The notes under the pieces: model-generated
Databases searched by the model: none
What the model was told of the DNA's origin: nothing
What the model saw: only the letters and a program-made list of their open reading frames with translations
Shown: in pieces, positions 28,819 to 38,006 of the stretch
Numbering within the stretch: the first letter of the stretch is position 1
Layout: every line of letters starts with the position of its first letter
Assembly (NCBI RefSeq): GCF_010729895.1
Contig: NZ_AP022612.1
Location: forward strand, 3,968,001-4,032,000
Direction: 5' to 3'
DNA length: 64,000 bases
Origin: Mycolicibacterium confluentis
GTDB taxonomy: Bacteria; Actinomycetota; Actinomycetes; Mycobacteriales; Mycobacteriaceae
Program-made: the position numbers and the translations under genes

Positions 28819-31170
28819 TCAGTCCTTCGCGAACGCCGCGGCGAGTTCTCGTTCGACGTCGACATACGGCGTGCCCGAGATGTCCACGACGGCCTTGGCG
28901 ATGCTGCCGCCGGTGAAGGCGAAGGGCGCCTGATAGCGGGGCGACACCGACTGCCCGGCGTTGCGGCCGACCGAGACACCCGCGCCCGCAAGACCGAAGC
29001 TCGCGGGATGCGTGCGCACGCCCTCGAGGGTGGCCACCACCGCGTCGTCGACGTGCAGCGTCACGGTGCCCAGTGGCGTGTGGCTGCCCTCGACCGTGCC
29101 GGTCCGCTCCCACCGCACACCGAAGATGTGCGCGCCGACGGTCACCGCGTTCTCGGCGGCGACGGCCTGCTCGTCCTCACCCATGAAGTTGTAGATGTAG
29201 TGCAGCGCGCCGTCGGCGACATAGAGGACGTGCCCACCGTGCCCGCCGCCGTGCTTGTAGAGCACACCGCTGGCGTTCTCATCGGTCACCGTGGTCTCCA
29301 CCAGCACCGAGAAGGACTGGCCCCGAAGTTCGACGGCCGCGCCGAGGCCGACGGGGGCCGAGTGGGGGTAATAGGTGAAACTCGTGCGCGCCCCGGTCAG
29401 GTACGGCCGCTCCCGGGAGTACACCTCGAACATGTTGAGGTCAGCCAACGGCAGTCCGTTGTACTTGTGGGCCTCGCTGAACCACAGCGCCTTGAGCTCC
29501 TCGACTCGCTCGGGGTACTGCTCGGCCAGATCGTGGCACTGGCTGCGGTCGGATTCGATGTGGAACAGCTCCCAGCGGTCCTCGTCGAAATGACCCCAGC
29601 CCGACGGTGTCGCGGCGTGCAGCGTGTTGGCGAACCAGCCCCGGTGCCAGATGCCCCGAGTGCCGAGCATCGCGTAGAACTGCGTCTCCTTGCCCGTCGG
29701 CAGGTCCGGATTCCTCAGTGCCGCAGCAAAACTCGTGCCATCGAGGGGTTTCTGCGGCACCCCGCGAACGGTTGCGGGCGGCGTGATGTCCAGCAGTTCG
29801 AAGACGGTGGGCGTGACGTCGGCGACGTTGATGTAGTTGTCACGCACCTCACCGTGCGCCGCGATTCCGGACGGCCACGAGATGATCGCGGGGTCGGCGA
29901 TGCCGCCCTCGTGGGACGCGTAGCGCTTGAACAGTTTGTAGGGCGTGTTGAACGCCATCGCCCAACCGGTCGGATAGTGGTTGTAGGTCTGCGGGCTGCC
30001 GAGTTGGTCCTTGAGGTGCAGGCTCTCCTCGATCGTGTCGACGTAGCCGTTGAAGAACTTGACCTCGTTGACCGACCCGTTGGGTCCACCCTCGCCGGAT
30101 GCCCCGTTGTCAGAGATCACCACGATCAGGGTGTTGTCCAACTGACCGGACTCCTCGAGGTAGTCGAGGACGCGCCCGATCTGGGCGTCGGTGTAGCTGA
30201 GGAACCCGGCGAACACCTCGGCCATCCGGCAGAACAGGCCCTTCTCCTGCTCGTCGAGCGAGTCCCACGGACGCACGGTGTCCTGCAGCGGCCATGGCTC
30301 GCCGTTGGGTCCCGTCAGGTCGGCGTAGGGGTTGATCGGCGACAGTTCGGTGTCGGGCGGGACGATGCCCAGCCTCTTCTGGTTCTCCAGGACGATCTCG
30401 CGGTATCGCTCGTAGCCCATGTCGAAGCGGCCCGCGTATTTGTCGGCCCATTCGGCGGCCACGTGATGCGGAGCGTGCCCGGCACCCGGACACACATAGC
30501 TGAACCACGGCTTGTCGGGGGCGATGACCTTGGCGTCGCGGATGAACTCGATCGTGCGGTCCGCGAGGTCCTTCGAGAGGTGGTAACCCTCTTCGGGCGT
30601 CGCCGGCGGTTCCACCGGATGGTTGTCGTGGACGAGGTCCGGATACCACTGGTCGGTCTCCCCGCCCAGGAATCCGTAGAACCGTTCGAACCCGCGGTTC
30701 AGTGGCCAATGTCGTTTCGTGGCGGCAAGATTCGCCTCCTCGAGCGGAGTCAGGTGCCACTTGCCGACGCAGTAGGTGTTCCAGCCGCGCTCGGCGAGCA
30801 CCTCCGGCAGCAGGGCCGTCTCGAACGGGATCCGACCGCTGCTGTTCGGGAAGCCGTCGGTGAACTCCTCGATGGTCGCCATCCCGACCGTGGTCGCGTT
30901 GCGTCCCGTCAGCAACGACGCCCGAGTCGGCGAGCACAGCGCCGTGGTGTGGAACTGCGACAACCGGACGCCGCGATCAGCGATGCGGCTCATGTTGGGC
31001 ATGTCGACCAGGCCGCCGAAGCAGTCCCAAGTCGCGATTCCGATGTCGTCCCACACCAGATACAGCACGTTCGGCGCGTTCTCGGGTGCGGTCGGCGCCG
31101 CGAACGGCCCCCAGTCCGGCTCGGAGTCGCGGATGTCGAGCTCGATCCGCCCCTTGAATTCGGTGGCCAT
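28819..31170 (-). CDS. atsA: Arylsulfatase AtsA
   Basis: Type I sulfatase hydrolysing aryl or other sulfate esters, 783 residues. Metal-binding Asp41-Asp42 (WDDIGIATWD) and the activation motif Cys79-Ser-Pro-Thr-Arg (LCSPTRASLLTGRN) show a formylglycine-dependent enzyme. GKWHLTP and SDNGASGEGG are further active-site segments. No signal peptide. The sequence follows M. tuberculosis AtsA (Rv0711) over its length, including an extra C-terminal jelly-roll-like region from about residue 590. Start taken as ATG 31170 (MATEFKGRIELDIRD) by that alignment; the Shine-Dalgarno is weak. 80 nt separate it from the GT-C gene upstream. Confidence 0.94.
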   Translation of the reverse strand: MATEFKGRIELDIRDSEPDWGPFAAPTAPENAPNVLYLVWDDIGIATWDCFGGLVDMPNMSRIADRGVRLSQFHTTALCSPTRASLLTGRNATTVGMATIEEFTDGFPNSSGRIPFETALLPEVLAERGWNTYCVGKWHLTPLEEANLAATKRHWPLNRGFERFYGFLGGETDQWYPDLVHDNHPVEPPATPEEGYHLSKDLADRTIEFIRDAKVIAPDKPWFSYVCPGAGHAPHHVAAEWADKYAGRFDMGYERYREIVLENQKRLGIVPPDTELSPINPYADLTGPNGEPWPLQDTVRPWDSLDEQEKGLFCRMAEVFAGFLSYTDAQIGRVLDYLEESGQLDNTLIVVISDNGASGEGGPNGSVNEVKFFNGYVDTIEESLHLKDQLGSPQTYNHYPTGWAMAFNTPYKLFKRYASHEGGIADPAIISWPSGIAAHGEVRDNYINVADVTPTVFELLDITPPATVRGVPQKPLDGTSFAAALRNPDLPTGKETQFYAMLGTRGIWHRGWFANTLHAATPSGWGHFDEDRWELFHIESDRSQCHDLAEQYPERVEELKALWFSEAHKYNGLPLADLNMFEVYSRERPYLTGARTSFTYYPHSAPVGLGAAVELRGQSFSVLVETTVTDENASGVLYKHGGGHGGHVLYVADGALHYIYNFMGEDEQAVAAENAVTVGAHIFGVRWERTGTVEGSHTPLGTVTLHVDDAVVATLEGVRTHPASFGLAGAGVSVGRNAGQSVSPRYQAPFAFTGGSIAKAVVDISGTPYVDVERELAAAFAKD

Positions 31171-31250
31171 GGTGAAATCCGATCTGTTGGTCACATCCGC
31201 GGCGACACTACACCGAGAAATGGCTGCTGAACGGCTGATTTGAGCCCGTG

Positions 31251-32936
31251 TCACGCACCCTTTGCGGACGGTTCGGTGACCCGGTAGAGCCGCCAGTCCG
31301 GCTGGCTGTCGCCGTCGTTGGGGATCTCGAGTTCCAAGGTCGCGATGTCCGCCCCGGTGTCATACAGCGTGGGGTACCGCTGGTTCAGCGCATCCGAGAC
31401 GCCGCGGCCCGTCGGCGGCACCGCCAGCAGGTACTTGATGCCACCCTCCGAGGGGTTGTTGAGCAGAGCGGTGAAGTCCGGATCAGACGGCACCACAAAG
31501 GTCTTCGGCCGCTCCGATGCGGCCACCACCGCAAAGCCGTACACGGTGTCCGTGATCACCGAACTCTCCGGCAGATCCAATGCGTCCAAGTACTCGGCGA
31601 CCCGGCGTTCGGTCGAGAACGTCGCCGCGATGCGACGTTCCACGGCCTTGCGGGGGCTCGTGTCGTCTGGGTCCGGATTGAGCACGGTGCTCAGCGCGTA
31701 CTCCTGGGGCGCGTACGCAGGCAGGGTCATCCCCTTCACTGTCACCGGAATGCCGGCCGCCAGCACCAGCGCGACCGCCGCGTAAGAGATCCGCGTGGGC
31801 CGGGTGCTGGCTGTGTCGGAGGGGGCGGGCGCGTGGCGGCCGGGCCTCTTGGGCTTCGCGAACTGCCCGTCCGGCACGGCCAACAGAGCCATGGTCGCCG
31901 CGAATGGGATGGCGACGATATAGAACCGCAGGAACCCGAACGTCGCGCCGCTGGCGTAGGTGTAGGCCTGGAACGCCAGCACCGCGCCGTACATCAGCAG
32001 CGGCACCACGAGCATCGCCGCATGCGGCCTGCGCCAGCGCAGGAAACCGGCCCATGCCGCGATCGGCAGCAGTGTCGGCGCCAGCAGTGTGATGCACACC
32101 GCCGCGAAGGACAGGCCCGCCCCGAAGCTGGCCACCGGCTCACCGCCGGACTGCTCCAGGATCGCCTTGTTCCCGTACTGCGAACTGAACTGCGCGAAGG
32201 CGTCGCCCGTGATCAGCCAACTGGCCGCGGCCCACCCGAGGAACGCCATGAATCCGGGCAGGCTGACCAGAAGGACATCGAGGATCGCGCGGCGTAACCG
32301 AGGCGCCCGACGGGCCCTCATGAATGTCGTGACGCCGACGATCAGACCCGCCGCCGCGACGGTGCCGACCGCGTCGTAACGGGTCAGGTATGCCAGCCCC
32401 ATCGCGACCCCGCCCGCAGCCACCAGGTGATGCACGTCGTCGTCGACGACCCACAGGATCAGCCGCCGCACCGACCACACCAGGAAGAAGAGGAACGGCG
32501 CCTCGCTCATGCCGTTGGAGCCGTAGAACACGATCATCGGGTTGAGCGCGAACAGCGCGGTGATCGCGCACGAGTAACCGCGGGGCAGACCGCGATCACT
32601 GCCGGTCGAGAAGATCTGGATGACCGTCCCCGCCATGAACAGTGCCGACATGACCGAGCCGGCGAGCGCGTAGGCGGTGAGCTCGGGCCAGACCGGGGCC
32701 AGCACGATCACCGGCAACTGCACCAGCGCCGTCAGCGGGGTGAAGATGAACCCGATGGCGGCCAGGTGCGGATCGCGGCTGTAGAGCACACTTTCGGCGG
32801 ACTGCACACGCGAGAGCGCATCGCCGATGATGAAGCCCTGCTTCACCTGCAGCCACCAGCCGACGCCCAGATAGAGCAGAAGCGTCGCGACGAAAATGAT
32901 CTGTTTGCAGCGCCGGTCGCTCACTGCTCCCGTCAC
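31251..32936 (-). CDS. Multi-spanning GT-C-type glycosyltransferase
   Basis: A 561-residue integral membrane protein with about ten hydrophobic segments in the first 400 residues. Asp39 in the first outer loop (FIIGDALSRVQSAE) is where GT-C enzymes keep a catalytic Asp; NPMIVFYGSNGMSEAPFLFFLVW and YLTRYDAVGTVAA also recall polyprenyl-phosphate-sugar-dependent transferases (ArnT/PMT type). The last ~150 residues are a soluble outer domain. It starts at the GTG overlapping the GT2 stop (GTGA). Fourth gene of the surface operon; it could add sugars to the polymer or to an anchor. Family call from architecture, moderate certainty. Confidence 0.78.
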   Translation of the reverse strand: MTGAVSDRRCKQIIFVATLLLYLGVGWWLQVKQGFIIGDALSRVQSAESVLYSRDPHLAAIGFIFTPLTALVQLPVIVLAPVWPELTAYALAGSVMSALFMAGTVIQIFSTGSDRGLPRGYSCAITALFALNPMIVFYGSNGMSEAPFLFFLVWSVRRLILWVVDDDVHHLVAAGGVAMGLAYLTRYDAVGTVAAAGLIVGVTTFMRARRAPRLRRAILDVLLVSLPGFMAFLGWAAASWLITGDAFAQFSSQYGNKAILEQSGGEPVASFGAGLSFAAVCITLLAPTLLPIAAWAGFLRWRRPHAAMLVVPLLMYGAVLAFQAYTYASGATFGFLRFYIVAIPFAATMALLAVPDGQFAKPKRPGRHAPAPSDTASTRPTRISYAAVALVLAAGIPVTVKGMTLPAYAPQEYALSTVLNPDPDDTSPRKAVERRIAATFSTERRVAEYLDALDLPESSVITDTVYGFAVVAASERPKTFVVPSDPDFTALLNNPSEGGIKYLLAVPPTGRGVSDALNQRYPTLYDTGADIATLELEIPNDGDSQPDWRLYRVTEPSAKGA

Positions 32937-34429
32937 GTGGTCGGCTCCGCATCGGAGTCGGCCTCGTCGGGCCGGGCCGACAGACCGTGGAACGTCTTCT
33001 CCCAGTACGACGGGTTGCGGATGAGCTGATAGCACCCCTTGGCGGCCGCGACGCTCATCATCAACCAGAACGCGGGGACTGTGAGAACGGGGATCAGCAG
33101 GTCCGACCGATCGTCCTCGCGCAGCGCGATCATGTTCATGAACAGCGTGGCCGCGTTGCCAAGCACCAGCGCGATCAGCGCGGGAAAGTAGATGTACCAG
33201 GGGAACACCGCCCCGACCAGCGCCGGCTGCCCAAGGAACCACAGCACGGTGATGAGCCAGAACAGCAGGTTCAGCACCGCGATGATGGGAGTGCCCGCCA
33301 GCACGAGGGTGAAGCGCAGGAAGCTGCGCGGACCCAGGATGCGGAACAGCTTCACCGGTTGTCGTACATGCACGAGCCAGGTCTGCAGATACCCCTTGTA
33401 CCACCGCGACCGCTGCCGAACCCAGTTGATGGGATCGCTGTTGGCCTCCTCGAGCGTCGCCGAGTCGATGACCGCGGTGTGGTAGCCGGACGCGTCGATG
33501 CGCAGGCCCAGATCGGCATCCTCGGTCACGTTGAACGGATCCCAGGCACCGATCTCGTCGAGGATGTCGCGTCGCAGGTGGTTCGACGTGCCGCCCAGGG
33601 GAATCGGCGAGGTGCTGCGCATCATGCCGGGCAGCAGGTATCCGAACCACAGCCCGTACTCGGCCGTGAACCAACCGGTCAGCAGGTTCTGGTTGCCGTT
33701 GTGGTACTCGAGTTTGGCCTGGACACAGGCGATCTTGTCGGGCAGTCCGCGGAAGGCCGCCGCCACCCGGCGCAGCTGCAACGGTTCGGGCAGATCCTCG
33801 GCGTCGTAGATCGTGACGATGTCGCCGGTGGCGAAGTGCAGGCCGTAGTTGCACGCCTTGGGTTTGGTCCTGGGCTCGGCCGGCGGCACCAGCACGATCG
33901 TGATGACATCGGACTCACCGCATCTGCGGGCCGCGGCGATCGTGACGTCGTCGTCGGCCTCCAGCAGGAGCAGCACCTGGAGCTTGTCGCGGGGGTACTC
34001 CAGCTGGGACATCGCGCCGATGAGGTCCCCGACCACCTCGGGTTCGCCGTAGGCGGGCACCAGGATCGTGTAACGCGGCAGTTCGCCGTCGGGAATCGCG
34101 CGGGCCTGCTCGTCGGAGATCGTGATCGGCCGCGACGCCAGGCCCGTCTTGAAGATCAGCACGCGGTCCACCATCGTCAGCACGTAGCCGAAGGTGCACA
34201 GGCCGATCAGCGCCACGGCCGTACCCATCGGCTGCCAGACCGCGAACGCGACGACGATCACCAGCAGCGTGATCAGGACGGGCTTCTGCCAGCCGTACAC
34301 CGCCTGTGATGCGGACTGCAGCGGATGCTCCTCGCGCAGACCGTTGATCGCCCGGTCGAGCGCGTACTGCTTCTCCTCGTCGGTCGCGGTCTCCACAATC
34401 CGCGGCCAGTCCCGCGCGGTCGTGGTCAC
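32933..34429 (-). CDS. Processive family 2 glycosyltransferase, cellulose-synthase-like
   Basis: A 498-residue membrane glycosyltransferase. Two N-terminal spans (about 45-85), a cytosolic GT2 domain, and about four C-terminal spans. The BcsA-type catalytic set is visible: EADDD after LQVLLLL, the second acidic motif YDAEDLPEP, TEDADLGLRI (general base Asp), and Q-R-S-R-W (NWVRQRSRWYKGYLQTW), the QxxRW motif of processive synthases. There is no PilZ domain, so no c-di-GMP control is evident. Starts at the GTG overlapping the upstream stop (GTGA). With the BcsB-like gene in the same operon, it probably makes and exports a polysaccharide. Sugar unknown. Confidence 0.88.
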   Translation of the reverse strand: MTTTARDWPRIVETATDEEKQYALDRAINGLREEHPLQSASQAVYGWQKPVLITLLVIVVAFAVWQPMGTAVALIGLCTFGYVLTMVDRVLIFKTGLASRPITISDEQARAIPDGELPRYTILVPAYGEPEVVGDLIGAMSQLEYPRDKLQVLLLLEADDDVTIAAARRCGESDVITIVLVPPAEPRTKPKACNYGLHFATGDIVTIYDAEDLPEPLQLRRVAAAFRGLPDKIACVQAKLEYHNGNQNLLTGWFTAEYGLWFGYLLPGMMRSTSPIPLGGTSNHLRRDILDEIGAWDPFNVTEDADLGLRIDASGYHTAVIDSATLEEANSDPINWVRQRSRWYKGYLQTWLVHVRQPVKLFRILGPRSFLRFTLVLAGTPIIAVLNLLFWLITVLWFLGQPALVGAVFPWYIYFPALIALVLGNAATLFMNMIALREDDRSDLLIPVLTVPAFWLMMSVAAAKGCYQLIRNPSYWEKTFHGLSARPDEADSDAEPTT

Positions 34430-35940
34430 GGGTTGACCCCCAGCGGCTCGAGCTGGGCCCGCACGAGCGCGTTCGCGAACTCGATCAGCAGCCGTTCGTC
34501 CTTGAACTCGGGAGCGGAGTCGAGCAGCGCCGCGTTGCCGCGGAACAGCACCGTGAACATCGAGTTGAGGGTGGCCGTGAGGTCCCCGGTGGGTTCGGGG
34601 AAGTGTGCGGTGTCCTCGTGGTTGTCCACCGCGATGATCAGGATGCGTTGCGAGGTACTGCCATTGGTCCAGGTCCACTGGATGCGATCCCAGGTCACCA
34701 GCAGGCTGTCGTCAACGACGGTGAACATGCCGGCCTGCACGCCGAACGACAGGCTGACCGGCTTGATCTCACTGGTCCGGGCGCCCTCGAGGTGATAGAG
34801 CATGCGGGCCGGGTAGATGCTCAGGGAGTATGGACGATTCGTCGTCACCGTGTCGACCATGAGGGTTCGGGGACGGGCGAATTTGTCGAACCGGGGGTCC
34901 CCGGAGTCTGCGACGACCTTCTGCCTGACCAGGGTCGCGTCACCGCCGTACAACCGGTTCACCCAGTCGTAGGTCTCGATGTCCGCGACATGCCAGCCGC
35001 TCGGCATGGTCAACGGGGCGTCGAAGCGCAGGTTGTCCACATGCAGTGGGGGCGCAAATCCCACCTGGGGCAGGCGCACCAGCGAAAGCCCGACCGCGAT
35101 CACGAGCACGAGCGGGACCGCCGACCAGATCTGTTTGGCGGCAACCGGTTCGACCTTGCGGTCGAGCAGCCGTTTGGGCTCGCCGCGGCGGGAGAACAAG
35201 AACATGCCCGTGCCCACCACGCAGATCGCCACGAGCGGCGGCACGTACTGATAGACCACGAGCGGTGCGTTCGGCGTGAAGACCGCCATACCGCCGAGGA
35301 TCGTGAGACCCAGCGCCCAACCCCCGAGCGAGCCGTACACCCCGCGGGTGAAGTCCCGCCCGACCGCGATGCCGATCGCCACACCGGCGATGATCATGGT
35401 TCCCACGCCCCCGGCGATCTTGTTGCCGCCCAGGAGGAACACCATGATGTAGTACGGCAGCGGGAAGATCATGAACAGCAGGCACCACACCCAGGCGAAC
35501 CGGATCATCGGCCGCAGGCCGAACAGCGCGACGCTGGCGCTGGCGACGAACATCCACAGGGCCACCAGGTCCAGCCTGAGCAGGTTGTAGTACAGCGAGT
35601 AACGCTGCAGCAGCACGGCATGAATCAGAAGCGAGAACACCAACCCCATGACCCCGACGATCACGTCGGTCTGCCGATCATGGATCGGCAGTTCGGTGCG
35701 GTGGCGCCGCGCCAGCCCGATCGCGGCCAGGACGCCGGCCACCGGGACCAGGAAGACGTAACCACCCATGCCGCCGCCGGTCACGGTCTGCACCGAACGA
35801 ATCAGGGTGTCGTGGAACGCGAAGACGGTCAGGATCGCGATGTAGGCCCACCGCAGGATCAACCGGTACACCGGGTGCAGGCGCTCTTGCCACGGTGGCC
35901 GTCGCACCTGCGGCGGCGGTGTGCTCGCAGGGGCCGTCAC
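34426..35940 (-). CDS. Exosortase/EpsI-like multi-spanning membrane protein
   Basis: A 504-residue protein: about nine membrane spans (residues ~28-290) then an outer domain of ~210 residues. The first spans recall the exosortase family (GGYVFLVPVAGVLAAIGLARRH, FGLRPMIRFAWVWCLLFMIFPLP), and the outer domain recalls EpsI (MPSGWHVADIETYDWVNRLYGGD). However the CSGxR catalytic motif of exosortases is missing: Cys153 and Cys240 are in other contexts. So this is either a catalytically dead or remodelled exosortase relative, or a separate family. In exopolysaccharide loci EpsI/exosortase pairs occur beside polymer synthases, which fits its neighbours. GTG start one base after the BcsB-like stop. 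Confidence 0.65.
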   Translation of the reverse strand: MTAPASTPPPQVRRPPWQERLHPVYRLILRWAYIAILTVFAFHDTLIRSVQTVTGGGMGGYVFLVPVAGVLAAIGLARRHRTELPIHDRQTDVIVGVMGLVFSLLIHAVLLQRYSLYYNLLRLDLVALWMFVASASVALFGLRPMIRFAWVWCLLFMIFPLPYYIMVFLLGGNKIAGGVGTMIIAGVAIGIAVGRDFTRGVYGSLGGWALGLTILGGMAVFTPNAPLVVYQYVPPLVAICVVGTGMFLFSRRGEPKRLLDRKVEPVAAKQIWSAVPLVLVIAVGLSLVRLPQVGFAPPLHVDNLRFDAPLTMPSGWHVADIETYDWVNRLYGGDATLVRQKVVADSGDPRFDKFARPRTLMVDTVTTNRPYSLSIYPARMLYHLEGARTSEIKPVSLSFGVQAGMFTVVDDSLLVTWDRIQWTWTNGSTSQRILIIAVDNHEDTAHFPEPTGDLTATLNSMFTVLFRGNAALLDSAPEFKDERLLIEFANALVRAQLEPLGVNP

Positions 35941-35941
35941 G

Positions 35942-37873
35942 TCACTCGCTCGAAGGCCTGCGCCGCACCAACCAGACCAGGCCGACGACCGCCGCACCGG
36001 CAGCGAGACCGCCCGCGGCCAACCAGGGCAACCGCGACGACGACGTGGCTGTCGCATCCGTGTCGGGCTCCAGCCCGCCGGGCACCGTCACGGGCGCGCG
36101 GCCAGGCACCGACACCAGACCGACCCCATTGAGCGCCGACCAACGCCGCGCATCGGCGTCGAGCCACGTGAGCAGGTTGTCGAGTTCGTCGACCGCACCG
36201 CCGTTGGAAGTCGCCACCAGAATCGAGCGGCCATCGTGCACGACGGTCTGCAGGGACCCGAACCGCACCTTGGGATCGAGCGTGAGGGTGGTCGGCTCAC
36301 CCTCGTCGTCGAGCACGTCGAGGGTCATCGGGACCGTGTCGGGCGCCTTGATCGCAAGCTGGATCTGCGGGTGGCTCCACCCTTCGGCGTCGATGAGCAC
36401 GGCGGGGTGCGGCGACGAGACCGCCTCCTCGATCGGCGTCACCTCGATGCCGAAGGGCAGCGCGGACACCCGCTGCAGCCCCGTCAGGATCTTCACCGCG
36501 CGGATCAGGTCGGCCAGTGGATCACGGTCCATGTCGAGGCCGACCTGCAGTCGCGGCATCATCGCCTGCGGCAGCGACTGAAACCCTTTGACCACCGGCG
36601 GGTGCGCCGCCTTGCTCGTCACCACGGTCGAGCCGTCGATGGTCAGCGTGACCGGCTGGAACTCACCGCATCGTCCGGTGTCTCCGGAGATGTTCACCTG
36701 CACCGCCAGCGTGGTGTTGCGCTGCAGCAGACGGTCCGGGACCTCCACCCAGCGGTCGATCGTGCCGCTGGGCGCGACGGGCCACCGCGCGACGATCTCG
36801 CCACCCACCGACGCCACGACCTGTCCGCCGATCGTGGTGGGCAGCGGCGTATAGGAACCGATCAGATGGACCCGAACCCCCTTGACCGAGCGGCCCATCC
36901 GGGTCTGGTCGAGATTGACACCCACCTGAGGGTTCAGCGCGATGGCGTTGACACCGGGCTGTCCCAGGTCACGGATGGTGGTCTCGTCCCTTGCCAGTTG
37001 GGGCACCGACTTCAGCGGCCCCGCGACGGCCTTGGAGCTCAAGGCGAATCGGCCGACCCCACTGGTCAGCAGGCGGGTCTGGTTGGTCAACTCCGAAGGC
37101 GGGCCCGAGATCAACAGCGCGGGAAGGGGTTCGGGACCGACCAGTGAGAGGCCGGCGTCGGGCCCCTCGGACACCACGATGTGGCGCTCCAGCGGCGCCG
37201 CCCCCTCACCGGGGACGGGCGCCGGGCCAGCCAGCGACTCGACCACCACTTGCGGGTGCTGAGCCCCGTAGTGCGCCGTGACGGCCGTCGCCAGCCTCAC
37301 CACCGCATCCGCTTCGGCCCGCGACGGTGATTCGCCGACTTGGATGACCAGCCGCCGCAACACGGGCGGCAGGAAGTCAGCAACCGTCGTCGGCGAGGCT
37401 TCGGCGCCGACGAACGTGATAGCTGAATTCGCAAGGCGCAGCGGATTGGACGGATCCAGGCAGTAACCCTCGACCGGCAGGAGGTAGCTGCGCACCAGCA
37501 CGCTGGCCGAATTGTCCTGCACTTCAACGCCGTTGAGCGGGATGGCCAGCGGGCCGCCCTCGGGTGGAAGTTCGACGCTGGTCAGCAGTCGATTGTCCTG
37601 GCTGACCGTGACACTAGCGCTGCGCACGTTCACCGGCAGCTGCACGGTGACGTTCAGCGACTCCGGTGTCATCCCTTGGGGCACAGGGATGTTCAGCATC
37701 ACGGTGCCGTTCTGACCGTAGAACAGCAGATCCGGTTCGGAGCCCAGCTCAGGCAACGGCAGCGTCGGCGAACCGAACAGCAGCGGATCGGCCGAGGCGG
37801 TCGGTGCCAGGGGAAGCGCCAGAAGGCCGAGTGCCACAAGAAGTCTGACAAGGGAGTTGCGGCAGCGGTTCAT
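35942..37873 (-). CDS. BcsB-like exported polysaccharide-synthase subunit
   Basis: A 643-residue protein with a signal peptide (about residues 1-28, ending TASADP), a large beta-rich extracytoplasmic region and one C-terminal membrane span (about 612-636) followed by RRR. The pattern resembles BcsB, the cellulose synthase subunit that guides the nascent chain: VMLNIPVPQGMTPESLNVTV, SVELPPEGGPLAIPL, YCLDPSNPLRLANSAITFVG. First gene of the operon, with a palindromic promoter just upstream. The BcsB assignment is from architecture and context, since sequence similarity is faint. Confidence 0.72.
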   Translation of the reverse strand: MNRCRNSLVRLLVALGLLALPLAPTASADPLLFGSPTLPLPELGSEPDLLFYGQNGTVMLNIPVPQGMTPESLNVTVQLPVNVRSASVTVSQDNRLLTSVELPPEGGPLAIPLNGVEVQDNSASVLVRSYLLPVEGYCLDPSNPLRLANSAITFVGAEASPTTVADFLPPVLRRLVIQVGESPSRAEADAVVRLATAVTAHYGAQHPQVVVESLAGPAPVPGEGAAPLERHIVVSEGPDAGLSLVGPEPLPALLISGPPSELTNQTRLLTSGVGRFALSSKAVAGPLKSVPQLARDETTIRDLGQPGVNAIALNPQVGVNLDQTRMGRSVKGVRVHLIGSYTPLPTTIGGQVVASVGGEIVARWPVAPSGTIDRWVEVPDRLLQRNTTLAVQVNISGDTGRCGEFQPVTLTIDGSTVVTSKAAHPPVVKGFQSLPQAMMPRLQVGLDMDRDPLADLIRAVKILTGLQRVSALPFGIEVTPIEEAVSSPHPAVLIDAEGWSHPQIQLAIKAPDTVPMTLDVLDDEGEPTTLTLDPKVRFGSLQTVVHDGRSILVATSNGGAVDELDNLLTWLDADARRWSALNGVGLVSVPGRAPVTVPGGLEPDTDATATSSSRLPWLAAGGLAAGAAVVGLVWLVRRRPSSE

Positions 37874-37895
37874 CGGACAACAGCCTAGATCATCC

Positions 37896-37913
37896 CGGCA
37901 AATCTATTTGCCG
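37896..37913 (-). promoter_or_regulatory. 18-bp perfect palindrome over the -10 of the surface-polysaccharide operon
   Basis: CGGCAAATCTATTTGCCG is a perfect inverted repeat (8-bp arms, 2-nt centre), 22 nt before the BcsB-like start. On the minus strand it contains TAGATT, a good TANNNT -10 element, so a bound repressor would block initiation. The regulator is not known. Confidence 0.65.
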
Positions 37914-37944
37914 AAGACGACAAACACATTTCCGCCCGACAGCA

Positions 37945-37980
37945 AAGAGCCCCCGACCTCAGTGAGGTTCAGGGGCTCTT
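37945..37980 (-). terminator. Hairpin terminator after rpsQ
   Basis: AAGAGCCCC (37945-37953) pairs with GGGGCTCTT (37972-37980); inside it CCTC and GAGG pair with a small bulge. It lies 26 nt past the rpsQ stop and ends the rpsJ-rpsQ transcript, so the surface operon downstream is transcriptionally separate. Confidence 0.85.
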
Positions 37981-38006
37981 CGATGAAGCGTAAGCGGCGA
38001 GGCCGA

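Noticed and set aside
29008..31230. 740-codon plus-strand frame opposite atsA
   Set aside because: Antisense to a well-conserved sulfatase; composition (Val/Arg/Gly/His-rich) is that of a shadow frame.
32937..33854. N-terminal extension of the GT-C protein
   Set aside because: This frame is within the GT2 gene; membrane protein sequence begins at the GTG at 32936.
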